Shown: positions 17,845 to 26,890 of the stretch, one piece after another | How positions within the stretch are numbered: position 1 is the stretch's first letter | Layout: each line of letters starts with the position of its first letter | Translations under genes and position numbers: made by a program | The notes under the pieces: model-generated | What the model saw: only the letters and a program-made list of their open reading frames with translations | What the model was told of the DNA's origin: nothing | Database searches by the model: none | Assembly: GCA_023958095.1 (NCBI GenBank) | Contig: JAMLGJ010000003.1 | Coordinates: 1-64,000, forward strand | Length of the DNA stretch: 64,000 nucleotides | Source: Microthrixaceae bacterium | GTDB lineage: Bacteria > Actinomycetota > Acidimicrobiia > Acidimicrobiales > Microtrichaceae | Direction: 5' to 3'

Positions 17845-18582
17845 GTGCGTCCCGACGGTCGAGCAGTCGATGAACTGCGCCCCCACAGCTTCGAGCGCGA
17901 CTTCACGGCATACGCAGCGGGGTCGGTCCTCGTCACCTTCGGCGAGACAAAGGTCCTCTGCACCGCGATGATCGACGAGGACACGCCTCGCTGGATGCGC
18001 AACTCGGGCAAGGGATGGGTCACCGCCGAGTACTCGATGCTCCCCGGTTCATCCCCGGAACGGATCCGCCGCGAAACCAAGGGGCCCAAGGGCCGCACCC
18101 AGGAGATCCAGCGTCTCATCGGACGTGCGCTCCGCTCGGTGGTGGACATGAAGGCCCTGGGTGAGCGCCAGGTGCTGATCGACTGCGACGTGCTGCAGGC
18201 CGACGGTGGCACCCGCACGGCCTCGATCTGCGGCGCCTACCTGGCGCTGTCGGACGCGCTGGTGCGTGCACGCCAGGCCGGCCTGATCGACACCGACCCG
18301 TTGACCGACGTGCTGGGAGCGGTCTCGGTGGGAGTCATCGACGGTGAAGCCCGTCTGGACCTGCCCTATGCCGAGGACTCCAGGGCAGAGACCGACATGA
18401 ACGTGGTCATGACCGGCGACGGACGCTTCGTGGAGGTCCAGGGCACCGCAGAGGCGGAGCCGTTCAGCCGTGCCGAGCTCGAGAGCCTGCTGGGGCTCGC
18501 CGAGAAGGGCATCCGTGAGATACACGAGCTCCAGCGCGAGTACATGGCGATCGAGGTGACACCGCGTCCGATCGGCCGGTGA
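17845..18582 (+). CDS. rph: Ribonuclease PH
   Basis: 245-residue phosphorolytic 3'-5' exoribonuclease that trims tRNA 3' ends. Signatures: [12 protein letters not shown] at the N-terminus, [54 protein letters not shown] (phosphate-binding arginines) and [22 protein letters not shown] 17845 gives the standard start; the frame continues upstream without homology. Overlaps rdgB by 4 nt. Confidence 0.96.
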   Translation: MRPDGRAVDELRPHSFERDFTAYAAGSVLVTFGETKVLCTAMIDEDTPRWMRNSGKGWVTAEYSMLPGSSPERIRRETKGPKGRTQEIQRLIGRALRSVVDMKALGERQVLIDCDVLQADGGTRTASICGAYLALSDALVRARQAGLIDTDPLTDVLGAVSVGVIDGEARLDLPYAEDSRAETDMNVVMTGDGRFVEVQGTAEAEPFSRAELESLLGLAEKGIREIHELQREYMAIEVTPRPIGR

Positions 18583-19202
18583 AGGTTCCCTCGCCCATCG
18601 TGTTGGCGACCGCCAACCGGGCAAAGGCGCAGGAGCTGGCCGAGGTGCTCGGCTCGGCCGGACTGACCTGTTGGGGCGAGCCCGTCGAGCTGCGCACACG
18701 ACCCGAGGGGGTCGCGGAGGTCCCCGAGACGGCCCCGGACTTCCTGGGCAACGCCCGCCTGAAGGCCGAGGCCCTGGTGGCAGCCACCGGTATGGCCTCG
18801 CTCGCGGACGACTCGGGCCTGGAGGTCGACCACCTGGACGGCGCACCCGGGGTCCGCTCGGCCCGCTTCGCCGGTGAGGAAGCCACCGACGCCGAGAACC
18901 TGGCGAAGCTCCTCGAAGCACTCGCCGGCCTGCCCGATGGGCACCCGGGTCGTCGCGCCCGTTTCCGCTGCGCCGTGGTGCTGGTGTCAGCCAGCGGGCA
19001 GTCGCTGGCCGCCCGGGGCACCGTGGAGGGGCGGATCGCCGCCGTGCCCGCAGGGGATGGAGGGTTCGGCTACGACCCGGTGTTCGTGCCCGACGAGGGC
19101 GACGGCCGCACCTTCGCCGAGATGACTCCGGCCGAGAAGCACGCCATGTCGCACCGGGGCAGGGCGCTGAAGGCCCTGGCGGAGCAGCTGGCCAGCTCCT
19201 GA
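18579..19202 (+). CDS. rdgB: Non-canonical purine NTP pyrophosphatase (RdgB/HAM1)
   Basis: 207 residues; removes dITP/XTP from the nucleotide pool. Family motifs: [12 protein letters not shown] at the N-terminus, [68 protein letters not shown] and [17 protein letters not shown] start overlaps the rph stop (GTGA). rph-rdgB adjacency is the common actinobacterial order (Rv1340-Rv1341). Confidence 0.96.
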   Translation: MKVPSPIVLATANRAKAQELAEVLGSAGLTCWGEPVELRTRPEGVAEVPETAPDFLGNARLKAEALVAATGMASLADDSGLEVDHLDGAPGVRSARFAGEEATDAENLAKLLEALAGLPDGHPGRRARFRCAVVLVSASGQSLAARGTVEGRIAAVPAGDGGFGYDPVFVPDEGDGRTFAEMTPAEKHAMSHRGRALKALAEQLASS

Positions 19203-19233
19203 GGGGTCGCCCACGCCGGGGAGTGCGCGGGTC

Positions 19234-20241
19234 TCACCAACCCCGCAGGTCGACCGGCCACGACTCCAGCACGTCCTCGCCGTCGGCCACGTGCAGCGTC
19301 GAGTGGTAGGCCACCGTCGGGTCGACGTGTGCGGGCAGGACCCTGACCCGGTCACCCACCGAGGGTGTCGCGGAGCCCTCGCCGGGCAGCACGGTCGTGT
19401 GTTCGTCGGAACAGAAGAACACCTGCATGCCCTCCACGGCCGGGTCTCCGTGGTCCATCCCGAGCGACTTGAGTCCGCAGTCGAGCACGAACCAGCCCTT
19501 AGGGCTCACCGAGACCACGGTCGACTCGAGCCACAGCGCCATCGTGAAGGGGAGTCCGAGGCGGTCGTAGTGCGTGTCCATCAACAGGTAGCTGCCCGCC
19601 TGGACCTCGTCGGTGTCCGGGTGCATGTCGAAGGTGCCGGTTCCACCCGCCGAGGTGATGTCCGCACCCACCTCGGCCGCAGCCGCCCGCAGCAGTTGCA
19701 TGGACTCCTGCACGCTCCGGTGGCGTTCGGTTCGGTCGGCCAGCGCCACGGCGTGTCCCTCGTAGCCCATGACGCCTCTCACCGGCACGCCCTGCGAGCG
19801 CGCGAGCTCCGCCAACGCTGCGGCGTCCTCCGGCTCGCACCCGCACCGGGGAAGGCCCACGTCGACGTCGATGAGAACCTCCGCACCACTGGCGGCGGCC
19901 ACGGCGATCGTCTCGGGCGAGTCGACCGCCACGGTCACCCTCGCGTCGCCGCGGCGCACCAGCGCGCCGAGGCGTTCCCGGTCGAGGGTCTCGTTGGCCA
20001 GCAGCAGGTCCTCGCCCAGTCCAGCGTCGGCCATTCCCTCCATCTCGCGAAGGGTTGCGCAGCAGAAGCTCCGGTGTCCACCCTCGATGGACACGTGGCG
20101 GGCCATCGCGGTCGACTTGAACGCCTTCACGTGCGGGCGCAGCCGGGAACCGGGTCGTACCCCGGACATGGTCGCGATGTTCGAATCCAGGGTCCGCGCG
20201 TCGACCACCAGTGCCGGGGTCGTGAGTTCGTGAACCAACAT
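19234..20241 (-). CDS. PLP-dependent D-amino-acid aldolase/dehydratase, alanine-racemase fold
   Basis: 335 residues. The N-terminal alanine racemase-like barrel has the PLP lysine in RPHVKAFKS (about residue 39), and the C-terminal domain has HVDPTVAYHSTLHV and FFCSDEHTTV with His/Cys residues like the metal site of D-threonine aldolase and D-serine dehydratase. It probably degrades a D-3-hydroxy amino acid; exact substrate is unknown. Divergent from the SGNH lipoprotein gene. Confidence 0.82.
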   Translation of the reverse strand: MLVHELTTPALVVDARTLDSNIATMSGVRPGSRLRPHVKAFKSTAMARHVSIEGGHRSFCCATLREMEGMADAGLGEDLLLANETLDRERLGALVRRGDARVTVAVDSPETIAVAAASGAEVLIDVDVGLPRCGCEPEDAAALAELARSQGVPVRGVMGYEGHAVALADRTERHRSVQESMQLLRAAAAEVGADITSAGGTGTFDMHPDTDEVQAGSYLLMDTHYDRLGLPFTMALWLESTVVSVSPKGWFVLDCGLKSLGMDHGDPAVEGMQVFFCSDEHTTVLPGEGSATPSVGDRVRVLPAHVDPTVAYHSTLHVADGEDVLESWPVDLRGW

Positions 20242-20336
20242 GGCGGGTGAACACCTCCGCGGGCGGAACTCCCGGGCCTCGCATTCCGGCGGTCCGAATG
20301 CCTCCGGGATCGCGTGCGCAGGGTACCTTCGCCGGC

Positions 20337-20975
20337 GTGCTCCGTCGCCGCCGAGTCCCCACCGTCACGGCCGCAGCGCTCCTGGCCGCATCGGTCCTGG
20401 CCACCTCGGGATGTGTCGATTCCGGGGAGCGGGTCGCGGTTCTGGGTGACTCGATCACCGCGCTCGACGCCGAGGCCCTCGAGGGGGCGCTCGGGGAGGA
20501 CTACCGCTTCACCATCTCGGGGAACTTCGGGTACACCGCGGCAGAGGTCACACCGGTGGCGCAGGAGCTCTCGGAGCGCAGCTTCGGCCAGGTGATCATC
20601 AACCTCGGCACCAACGACGTGCTCCAGGGTGGGTCGCCATCGGCGGCGGTGGAGGAGATCCAGCGCCAGGCGGCGATGTTCGACGACGCGCGCTGCGTGC
20701 ACGTGGTGACCGTCAACGAGCACATGGTGAACCAGAGCACCGGGGACGACACCGGTGCTGCGGCGCGACTCTTCAACGACGCCCTGGAGGAACTCGCCGC
20801 GGGAGACGACCGGATCGACCTGGTCGACTGGAACGCAGCCGCGTCGGAGTCGCTCTCGGACTCCGAAGTGGTCACGAGCACGCTCACCTCGGACTCCGTC
20901 CACCCGACAGCGGAGGGCAACCGGGTGCTCAACGAGCTCTACCAACAGGCCCTCGCCGAGTGCGGCCCCTTCTAG
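20337..20975 (+). CDS. SGNH/GDSL-type hydrolase lipoprotein
   Basis: About 212 residues from GTG 20337. The signal peptide has RRRR, a hydrophobic run and the lipobox region ATSGC, so the product is exported and lipid-anchored. Catalytic blocks: Ser in VLGDSITAL, Asn in NLGTNDVL, and the C-terminal SDSVHPTAEG with Asp/His. It could be an esterase, acetyl-hydrolase or lipase. The open frame extends to 20247, but that would bury the signal peptide. Confidence 0.85.
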   Translation: MLRRRRVPTVTAAALLAASVLATSGCVDSGERVAVLGDSITALDAEALEGALGEDYRFTISGNFGYTAAEVTPVAQELSERSFGQVIINLGTNDVLQGGSPSAAVEEIQRQAAMFDDARCVHVVTVNEHMVNQSTGDDTGAAARLFNDALEELAAGDDRIDLVDWNAAASESLSDSEVVTSTLTSDSVHPTAEGNRVLNELYQQALAECGPF

Positions 20976-20985
20976 GGCTTCGGGT

Positions 20986-21068
20986 GCGGACGGGGGGAGT
21001 CGAACCCCCAAGCCCCTAGGGGCACCGGGACCTAAACCCGGCGCGTCTGCCAGTTCCGCCACGTCCGC
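20986..21068 (-). tRNA. tRNA-Leu (anticodon TAG)
   Basis: Reverse complement folds as a class II tRNA of 83 nt: acceptor GCGGACG pairs with the 3' CGTCCGC, anticodon arm CCGGG-TTTAGGT-CCCGG with anticodon TAG, a variable arm around CCCCTAGGGGC, and a T-arm containing GTTCGACT. CCA is not encoded. It lies between the convergent side of the SGNH gene and the clpP promoter. Confidence 0.95.
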
Positions 21069-21125
21069 GTGGGGCCAACCTATCCGGTGTTCCGTCGGGT
21101 CCCCGAGGCGGTAGCGTGGGCGGCC

Positions 21126-21770
21126 ATGGCTGATCTCGACCCGATCCAGAGTTGCACCCCTCCAGCCGAGGCACTCGGCGCCGTCCGGCATGCAGTTGCG
21201 CAGACCCACACCGGCATGGAGCCATCCGCCGACATCTACAACCGACTGCTCAAGAACCGAATCGTGTTCCTCGGCTCCGAGGTCAACGACGAGGTCGCCA
21301 ACTTCCTCACCGCCCAGTTGCTCTACCTCGAGGGCGAGGACCCCGAGAAGGACATCTGGCTCTACATCAACTCACCCGGAGGGTCGGTCACCGCCGGCAT
21401 GGCGATCTACGACACGATGCAGTTCGTTACCCCCGACGTGGGGACCATCTGCATGGGCCTGTGCGCATCGATGGGGCAGTTCCTCCTCGCCGCAGGGGCA
21501 CCGGACAAGCGCTACGCGCTTCCCCATGCGCGGATCATGATGCACCAGCCCTCCGCCGGGATGCAGGGCCAGGCGGCCGACATCGCGATCCAGGCCGAGC
21601 AGCTCAAGTACATCAAGGACCTGCTGGCCGAGCGGATCGCCGAGCACACCGGCCAGACCAAGGAGCAGATCAACGCGGACTCCGACCGCGACCGTTGGTT
21701 CACCGCCGAGGACGCGAAGGACTACGGGATCATCGACCACGTCATCGTGCGGCGCGGCGAGATGCGCTGA
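21126..21770 (+). CDS. clpP: ATP-dependent Clp protease proteolytic subunit
   Basis: 214-residue serine peptidase. Catalytic Ser in [14 protein letters not shown], His in [15 protein letters not shown], and Asp in the [17 protein letters not shown] region. The handle helix and [21 protein letters not shown] are typical. ATG 21126 gives the usual propeptide length before [17 protein letters not shown]. It stands alone here; no second clpP or clpX is adjacent in the window. Confidence 0.97.
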   Translation: MADLDPIQSCTPPAEALGAVRHAVAQTHTGMEPSADIYNRLLKNRIVFLGSEVNDEVANFLTAQLLYLEGEDPEKDIWLYINSPGGSVTAGMAIYDTMQFVTPDVGTICMGLCASMGQFLLAAGAPDKRYALPHARIMMHQPSAGMQGQAADIAIQAEQLKYIKDLLAERIAEHTGQTKEQINADSDRDRWFTAEDAKDYGIIDHVIVRRGEMR

Positions 21771-21787
21771 ACCGGCGCTGCCGGTTC
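21769..21787. terminator. Hairpin at the clpP 3' end
   Basis: GAACCGGC-GCT-GCCGGTTC is a perfect 8-bp GC-rich stem with a 3-nt loop that begins at the clpP stop codon. It lies between convergent genes (clpP and the CAP lipoprotein) and could terminate both. A U-tract is weak. Confidence 0.5.
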
Positions 21788-21813
21788 CGGGAGGTGTTTC
21801 AGCCGCCTGTGTT

Positions 21814-22266
21814 TCAGCCGCCGAAGACCTGCACCACGTAGTACGTGCCGTTGCGCACCGCCACGCCGACACCCACCTGGCTGTAGCGGCCGTCGAGCAT
21901 CGTGGAGCGGTGAGCCGAGCTGTTCATGAACAGCTGGTGAGCCTCGTCCACCGAGTGGGCCTCCGCGAGGTTCTCCCCGAGGGCGCGCCATCCGCCGCCG
22001 GTGCCCTCGGCGAGGTTCGAGTGCACGAGGCGGCCCTGGGAGGCCAGTACGGAGGCCCATGACTGCGCCTTGGCCTGTAGCGTCGAGTTGGACACCACCG
22101 GCTGCGTGCCACGGGCCTCGCGGGCCTGGTTCGTGAGCTGGATCGACCTCGCCACCTCGGCGCCCTGGCATCCGGTGACCAGCCAAGCCACCAGCGGCAG
22201 CACTGCAAGGGCGACCAGACGGCGTGCCTTCGTGTGGTTGGGGCGTGTGCTCGGGGAAGCCTGCAT
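21814..22266 (-). CDS. CAP/SCP-domain lipoprotein
   Basis: 150 residues: signal peptide with lipobox LVTGC (about residue 33), then a short CAP (CRISP/antigen 5/PR-1) domain with LTNQAREARGTQPVV, AQSWASVLASQGRLVHSN, GENLAEAHSV and AHRSTMLDGRYSQVGVGVAV. The His and Glu of the CAP cavity are present. Function of bacterial CAP proteins is poorly defined (binding of lipids or wall components). Stop codon lies in a 15-bp tandem duplication. Confidence 0.85.
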   Translation of the reverse strand: MQASPSTRPNHTKARRLVALAVLPLVAWLVTGCQGAEVARSIQLTNQAREARGTQPVVSNSTLQAKAQSWASVLASQGRLVHSNLAEGTGGGWRALGENLAEAHSVDEAHQLFMNSSAHRSTMLDGRYSQVGVGVAVRNGTYYVVQVFGG

Positions 22267-22337
22267 GGGGAAGCTCCAGGTGTCGGGGCGGATCGGGTGG
22301 TGGGCTCGTTCGCCGAAACCCTGTCATCGGCGACCAC

Positions 22338-22382
22338 GGTGTCACAAATTCGTGACGAACATTACGAATTGATTACGACACC
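22338..22382. promoter_or_regulatory. Nested A/T-rich dyad upstream of the CAP gene
   Basis: An unusually A/T-rich patch with two nested inverted repeats: outer GGTGTC/GACACC (22338-22343 and 22377-22382) and inner AATTCGT/ACGAATT (22347-22353 and 22364-22370). It sits 72 bp upstream of the CAP lipoprotein start and after the stop of the next gene upstream. It may be an operator/promoter for the CAP gene or a terminator for the rpe side; the sequence alone does not decide. Confidence 0.4.
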
Positions 22383-22473
22383 ATAGTGCAGTCGCAGTCA
22401 GAGCCGGTGGACCTCGGTGGCGTGCGGCTCGGATCGGCCGACTCGGTGCGCCCTTGAGGGAACCGCGCAGGAA

Positions 22474-22896
22474 TCAGGTGAGCCGGACGCCGCACTCAGT
22501 CTCGGCCCAGGACGACACCGTCGCCACGTCGTCGGTGACGCGTCCCAGTTCATCGTTCAGCGCTTCCCGCCGCAGCTCGAGATCATCAGGAGCGGCGTCC
22601 GCTCCGGTGAGGGCGACTTCGACCACCTGGTCGAGGGCCTCGGCCACGGCTTGCATCTCCGCTCGTATCTCCCCGGGCGCCTCAGCCGCGACCTCCGAGA
22701 AGTGCTCGACCTCCCCAGCTGCGGCTTCTGTGTCGCCGCTGGCCATCGAGGAGGCGAGTTCGTCCAGTTGGACCACGGATTCAAGCTCGGCGCACCACGG
22801 GTGCTGGTCCTCCCCGCAGGCTCCGACGAGCAGGGAGAACAAGGCGGCCACCGCCACCGAGAGAGCCGTGCGTCCCGGGCCCGTGGTGTGTCGCAT
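22474..22896 (-). CDS. Small lipoprotein of unknown function
   Basis: About 140 residues from ATG 22896 (an earlier ATG at 22911 is possible). Signal peptide with lipobox LLVGAC, followed by an acidic, mostly helical mature domain (EVEHFSEVAAEAPGEIRAEM and similar) with a C-terminal Cys in ETECGVRLT and an early Cys in PWCAELES that could pair. No family recognised. Lies 25 bp downstream of rpe on the same strand, probably co-transcribed. Confidence 0.7.
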   Translation of the reverse strand: MRHTTGPGRTALSVAVAALFSLLVGACGEDQHPWCAELESVVQLDELASSMASGDTEAAAGEVEHFSEVAAEAPGEIRAEMQAVAEALDQVVEVALTGADAAPDDLELRREALNDELGRVTDDVATVSSWAETECGVRLT

Positions 22897-22921
22897 CGGT
22901 CGGCGCAACACCCTCGATCGG

Positions 22922-23602
22922 TCAGGACCGGGTGGACACGCCGGCGTCGCGTATCGCCGGGATCGCGTGCGCGAACCCCTCGGGGTCCTTGAACACGGCG
23001 CTGCCGGCGACCACCACGTTGGCGCCGGCAGCGGTGGCCCCGGCCACGGTGTCCACTGCCAGGCCGCCGTCCACCTCCAGGTCGATGTCGCGGCCCGAGA
23101 CCGAGATCATCTCGGCCACCTGCGAGATCTTGGGTTCCATCGACTGCAGGTAGGCCTGACCTCCGAAACCCGGGTTGACGGTCATCACCAGGATCTGGTC
23201 GACGAGGTCCATGACGTGCTCGATCGTGGTGGCGGGTGTGGCCGGGTTGAGCACGACCCCCGGGCTCACGCCCAGGTCGCGGATGTGCGACAGCGTGCGG
23301 TGCAGGTGGGTGCAGGCTTCCTGGTGCACGAGGATCATGTCGCAGCCCGCTTCGACGTAGCGGGGGATCAACTCGTCGGCCTCGATGACCATGAGGTGCG
23401 CCTCGAAGGGGATCTCGACCACCGGCCGGCAGGAGTGGATCACGTCGGGACCGATCGTGAGGTTCGGGACGAACACCCCGTCCATGACATCCCAGTGGAT
23501 GCGATCAGCGCCGCCGGCCTCCAGGGCCTGCACGGTCTCACCGAGGCGGGAGAAGTCCGCCGGCAGGACAGATGGCGAGATCTGGATGTCGGGTGCGGAC
23601 AT
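22922..23602 (-). CDS. rpe: Ribulose-phosphate 3-epimerase
   Basis: 226 residues, TIM-barrel enzyme of the pentose phosphate pathway. Metal-binding residues visible in HWDVMDGVFVPNLTIGP and FEAHLMV (His), LVMTVNPGFGGQ (phosphate/loop) and LEVDGGLAVDTV (Asp). ATG 23602 gives the standard N-terminus IQISPSVLPADFSRLGE; the longer frame upstream overlaps the divergent gene and is rejected. Confidence 0.96.
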   Translation of the reverse strand: MSAPDIQISPSVLPADFSRLGETVQALEAGGADRIHWDVMDGVFVPNLTIGPDVIHSCRPVVEIPFEAHLMVIEADELIPRYVEAGCDMILVHQEACTHLHRTLSHIRDLGVSPGVVLNPATPATTIEHVMDLVDQILVMTVNPGFGGQAYLQSMEPKISQVAEMISVSGRDIDLEVDGGLAVDTVAGATAAGANVVVAGSAVFKDPEGFAHAIPAIRDAGVSTRS

Positions 23603-23721
23603 GGGTCGTTGCCTCCGGGGGCCGTCGGGGCCCACAGCGTACAGCCGTCGATCGGTGGCCCTTCCATCACCGCCGATCGTCCCGGGATGCCCGCGGGCCC
23701 TACGATCCTGCGGTGTGCCCG

Positions 23722-25005
23722 ATGGCTGGCGACCACAGCGCCGATGGTCCCGCAACGACCCTCGAGGTCGTTCTCGAGCGGGCCGTGGCCGGCGGTGTGG
23801 TGCTCGGACGTGACCACGGCGGGCGGGTCGCGCTGGTCCGCGGAGGTCTGCCGGGGGAGCGTGTCGGCATCGACGTGGACGAGGAGTCCCCGACACTGCT
23901 GCGCGGGGCGGTCCGCACGGTGCTGGATGCCTCAGCGCGGCGGGTGGATCCCGAGTGCGCGAACGTCGGGCGCGGCTGCGGGGGCTGTGACCTGCAACAC
24001 GCCTCCCGGTCGCTCCAGCGGGAGATGCGGGCCGAGGTGGTGCGCGACGCGCTGCAGCACACCGCCCGGCTACCCGGTTCGGTGGCCGCAGCGCTGACGA
24101 TCGAGGAGACCGAGGAGGTACCGGTCGCGTCGCGCACCACGCTGCGCACCGTGGTGACCGACGACGGGACCCTGGGCCTGCGTCGCTTCGGCTCCCACGA
24201 CCGCATCAGCCTCGGGACGTGCCCGGTCGCTCACCCGGTGCTCGCGGCATCGATACGCGAGGCGCGCTTCGAGGGACCCGGGGAGGTGACCCTGAGGGGC
24301 TCCGTTGCGACCGGTGAGGTCATTGCGCTCCCCGCAGCACTCCGCGACCGTTCCGGACGGCGGCGAGGGCGTGCTCCGGTGGCCCGCCGGGTTCCCGACG
24401 GCATGAGGGTGCTCGACGGTCCACAGGACCGAACGGGACCCCGGTGGATCACGGAGACGGTCGCGGGAGTGTCGCTGCGGGTGTCGGCCCGGTCGTTCTT
24501 CCAGTCGGGACCCGGCCCGGCCGCGGCCCTCGGCAGGGCGGTGCGCAGGGCCCTCGGAGGATTCGACCCGCACCGGGACCGCCTCGTGGACCTGTACGGG
24601 GGTGTCGGGTTGTTCACCTCGCTGCTCGGGGCGGAACACAGCGAGGTCATCGAGTGGTCCTCGCCAGCTGTTGCAGACGCCCGGGTGAACACCGCACAGC
24701 TGGGTTCAAGGGTGACGCGCAGCGACGTGAACAGGTGGAGACCGGCGCAGGCAGACGCCGTGGTCGCCGACCCTGCCCGGAGCGGGCTCGGGTCCCGGGG
24801 GGTCGACGCAGTCGTGGCCACCGGGGCGGACACGGTGGCACTGGTGAGCTGCGATCCTGCTTCGATGGCACGTGACCTCGCGGGCCTGTACGAGCACGGG
24901 TACGTCCCCGGTCGGATCGAACTGGTCGACATGTTCCCCCACACCCACCACGTCGAGGCCGTGAGCACCCTTCGCCGCACGGGCCCCCGAGCCGGGGGAG
25001 GTTGA
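23722..25005 (+). CDS. TrmA/RlmCD-family RNA (uracil-C5) methyltransferase
   Basis: About 427 residues. An N-terminal TRAM-like β-barrel is followed by an Fe-S cluster motif ECANVGRGCGGCDLQH, then the Rossmann methyltransferase domain: SFFQSGP, LVDLYGGVGLF (SAM site), VVADPARSGLG and the catalytic Cys in VSCDPASMARDL. It would make 5-methyluridine in tRNA or rRNA; which site is unknown. Start at ATG 23722, or GTG 23713 three codons earlier. Confidence 0.9.
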   Translation: MAGDHSADGPATTLEVVLERAVAGGVVLGRDHGGRVALVRGGLPGERVGIDVDEESPTLLRGAVRTVLDASARRVDPECANVGRGCGGCDLQHASRSLQREMRAEVVRDALQHTARLPGSVAAALTIEETEEVPVASRTTLRTVVTDDGTLGLRRFGSHDRISLGTCPVAHPVLAASIREARFEGPGEVTLRGSVATGEVIALPAALRDRSGRRRGRAPVARRVPDGMRVLDGPQDRTGPRWITETVAGVSLRVSARSFFQSGPGPAAALGRAVRRALGGFDPHRDRLVDLYGGVGLFTSLLGAEHSEVIEWSSPAVADARVNTAQLGSRVTRSDVNRWRPAQADAVVADPARSGLGSRGVDAVVATGADTVALVSCDPASMARDLAGLYEHGYVPGRIELVDMFPHTHHVEAVSTLRRTGPRAGGG

Positions 25006-25007
25006 GG

Positions 25008-25865
25008 GTGCTGCGGAGGTTCCTGGCGATCGGTGTCCTCGCCGGGTCGGTCGCGATGCTGGTGTTCGCGGGCTGGTACCTGGTCGGGGGCGGCAACGAC
25101 GTGACCGACTGCGACGTGCCGGTCCCGGCGGCCCTGGAACCACGGGTGGTGGCCACCCACCCACACGACCCGGAGGCCTACACCCAGGGACTGCTCGTGG
25201 CCGGCGACGGGGCGCTGTGGGAGTCGACGGGCCTGAGGGGCCAGTCCGATCTGAGGCGGGTCGACGTGGACACCGGTGAGGTGCTGGAATCGCGTTCACT
25301 GGAGGCCGACCTCTTCGGCGAGGGACTCACCGAGGACGCCGACGGCGAGCTCCTGCAACTCACCTGGACATCGGGAACGGCGCTGCGCTGGAACCGCGAC
25401 CCCCTCGAACCGGCGGGCGAGTTCACCTACGACGGTGAGGGATGGGGGATCACGACCCTCGACGACGGCTTCCATGCGATGAGCGACGGCAGTTCGACCA
25501 TCAGCTACCGCTCGCCGTCGGACTTCTCGGTGGTGGGCAGCACCGAGGTGCGCCGCGACGGGGGCTCGGCGAGCGACCTCAACGAACTCGAATGGGACGG
25601 CGAGCGCCTGTGGGCCAACCGCTACCAGAGCGACGAGATCCTGCGGATCGACCTCGACTGCGGTGTCGTGGACGCCGTGCTCGACGCGAGCGCCCTCACG
25701 GCAATGGCCTCCGAGGAAGCCTCCGCAGCCGGGCTGGAGCGCGACTTCGAGGGCCGCGACGTGCTCAACGGCATCGCATGGCTGGGCGAGGAGGATCCCG
25801 AGCACTACTACGTCACCGGCAAGAGGTGGCCGGTGCTCTACGAGGTCACATTCGAGCAGGCCTGA
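25008..25865 (+). CDS. Glutaminyl-peptide cyclotransferase (glutamine cyclotransferase family), membrane-anchored
   Basis: 285 residues: an N-terminal signal anchor (FLAIGVLAGSVAMLVFAGWY) followed by a β-propeller of the plant/bacterial glutamine cyclotransferase type, with HDPEAYTQGLLVAGDGALWESTG, LFGEGLTEDADGELLQLTW, ELEWDGERLWANRYQSDEI and VLNGIAWL. It would cyclise N-terminal Gln to pyroglutamate on exported peptides. GTG 25008 has GGAGG six bases upstream; the alternative TTG 25002 touches that Shine-Dalgarno. Confidence 0.88.
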   Translation: MLRRFLAIGVLAGSVAMLVFAGWYLVGGGNDVTDCDVPVPAALEPRVVATHPHDPEAYTQGLLVAGDGALWESTGLRGQSDLRRVDVDTGEVLESRSLEADLFGEGLTEDADGELLQLTWTSGTALRWNRDPLEPAGEFTYDGEGWGITTLDDGFHAMSDGSSTISYRSPSDFSVVGSTEVRRDGGSASDLNELEWDGERLWANRYQSDEILRIDLDCGVVDAVLDASALTAMASEEASAAGLERDFEGRDVLNGIAWLGEEDPEHYYVTGKRWPVLYEVTFEQA

Positions 25866-25958
25866 GGCGTTCCTGCGTATCATCAGCGGGTAGTCACGGG
25901 TGGGCAGCAACCGGCACGCACACCACGGAGCTGCCGGGGGAAACGGGGGTCAATCCAG

Positions 25959-26759
25959 ATGGTCACACCTGCACGCGGTGCACTCCACGACCGGGATTCG
26001 CTGTCATGGCGCTTCAACAGCCAGTCCTTCGTGTTGCTCGGGGGTCCGAGGGCCGCCATCCTGCAGGTGTGCGACCCCGGTGTCGCCGCCGGTGTGGCCG
26101 AGTTCAGCAGCTACCGCACCGATCCCTTCGGGCGCCTGGAACGCACCCTCGAGTCGATGCTCGCAATCGGTTTCGGTTCACCCGAGCGTCGCCGGGAGGT
26201 TCTCGACCGCCTCGAGCGGATCCACTCCGCGGTCCAGGGGCAACTCGATGACGGCACGCCGTATTCGGCCCTCGACCCGCAACGCCAGTACTGGGTGCTG
26301 GCGACGCTCACCGACACCGTGATCGAGGTCGACCGTCGCTACCTGGGTTACATGAAACGTCGCCACAGGGCCGCGTACTTCGAGGAGTCCAAGGCCGTGG
26401 CGAACGCGTTCGGCATACCGGATCGACTCGTTCCGGACGACTACGACGAGTTCCGCGAGTACTTCTCCGACATGGTCGCGACGCTGGTCCCCTCCGAGCA
26501 GAGCCGCGAGGTTGCCGAGACACTGATCCATCCGCGGGTGCGCTACGTGCCGGGGTTCGCATGGTTGCCCTTCAGCGCAGTCACCGCGGAGCTGCTGCCG
26601 ACCCGCATCCGGCGGGAGCTCGGAGTCCGCGACCTGAACCGGGCGGAGCTGGCGACCGTTCGCGGCGCACAGCTGTCGATGCGCAACTCGTTGGCGCACC
26701 TCGCCAGCGGTGCGGTCGCGAACCCACTGAATGCCCGGGCGATCCGAAGCGCCGCCTGA
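25959..26759 (+). CDS. MpaB/DUF2236-family oxygenase-like protein
   Basis: 266 residues. Typical features of the latex-clearing/MpaB (DUF2236) family: RFNSQSFVLLGGPRAAILQVCDPGVAAGVAEFS, YRTDPFGRLERTLESMLAI, PQRQYWVLATLTDTVIEV and YFEESKAVANAFGIP. Family members are b-type heme oxygenases acting on hydrophobic substrates such as polyisoprenes or the mycophenolic acid precursor; the substrate here is unknown. The first His normally binding heme is not obvious in this sequence. Confidence 0.8.
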   Translation: MVTPARGALHDRDSLSWRFNSQSFVLLGGPRAAILQVCDPGVAAGVAEFSSYRTDPFGRLERTLESMLAIGFGSPERRREVLDRLERIHSAVQGQLDDGTPYSALDPQRQYWVLATLTDTVIEVDRRYLGYMKRRHRAAYFEESKAVANAFGIPDRLVPDDYDEFREYFSDMVATLVPSEQSREVAETLIHPRVRYVPGFAWLPFSAVTAELLPTRIRRELGVRDLNRAELATVRGAQLSMRNSLAHLASGAVANPLNARAIRSAA

Positions 26760-26890
26760 GCTCAGCTCCGTGCCAGCGCGGATCCGGGTCCCTCCCACGG
26801 CTGGGTCCAGCCCAATTCTGCACCTATCGGAGCCCAGCATCATGTCGTAGGCTCGCGGGTGAGGGGCGCCGACGAAGTGAAGGGCGCATC

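Noticed and set aside
22338-22382. c-di-AMP (ydaO-type) riboswitch upstream of the CAP gene
   Set aside because: Too short and lacking the conserved core of that riboswitch; only a double dyad is visible.
22454-24097. 547-codon plus-strand frame across rpe and the small lipoprotein gene
   Set aside because: Opposite to rpe, which has all family motifs; no domain in the plus-strand frame.
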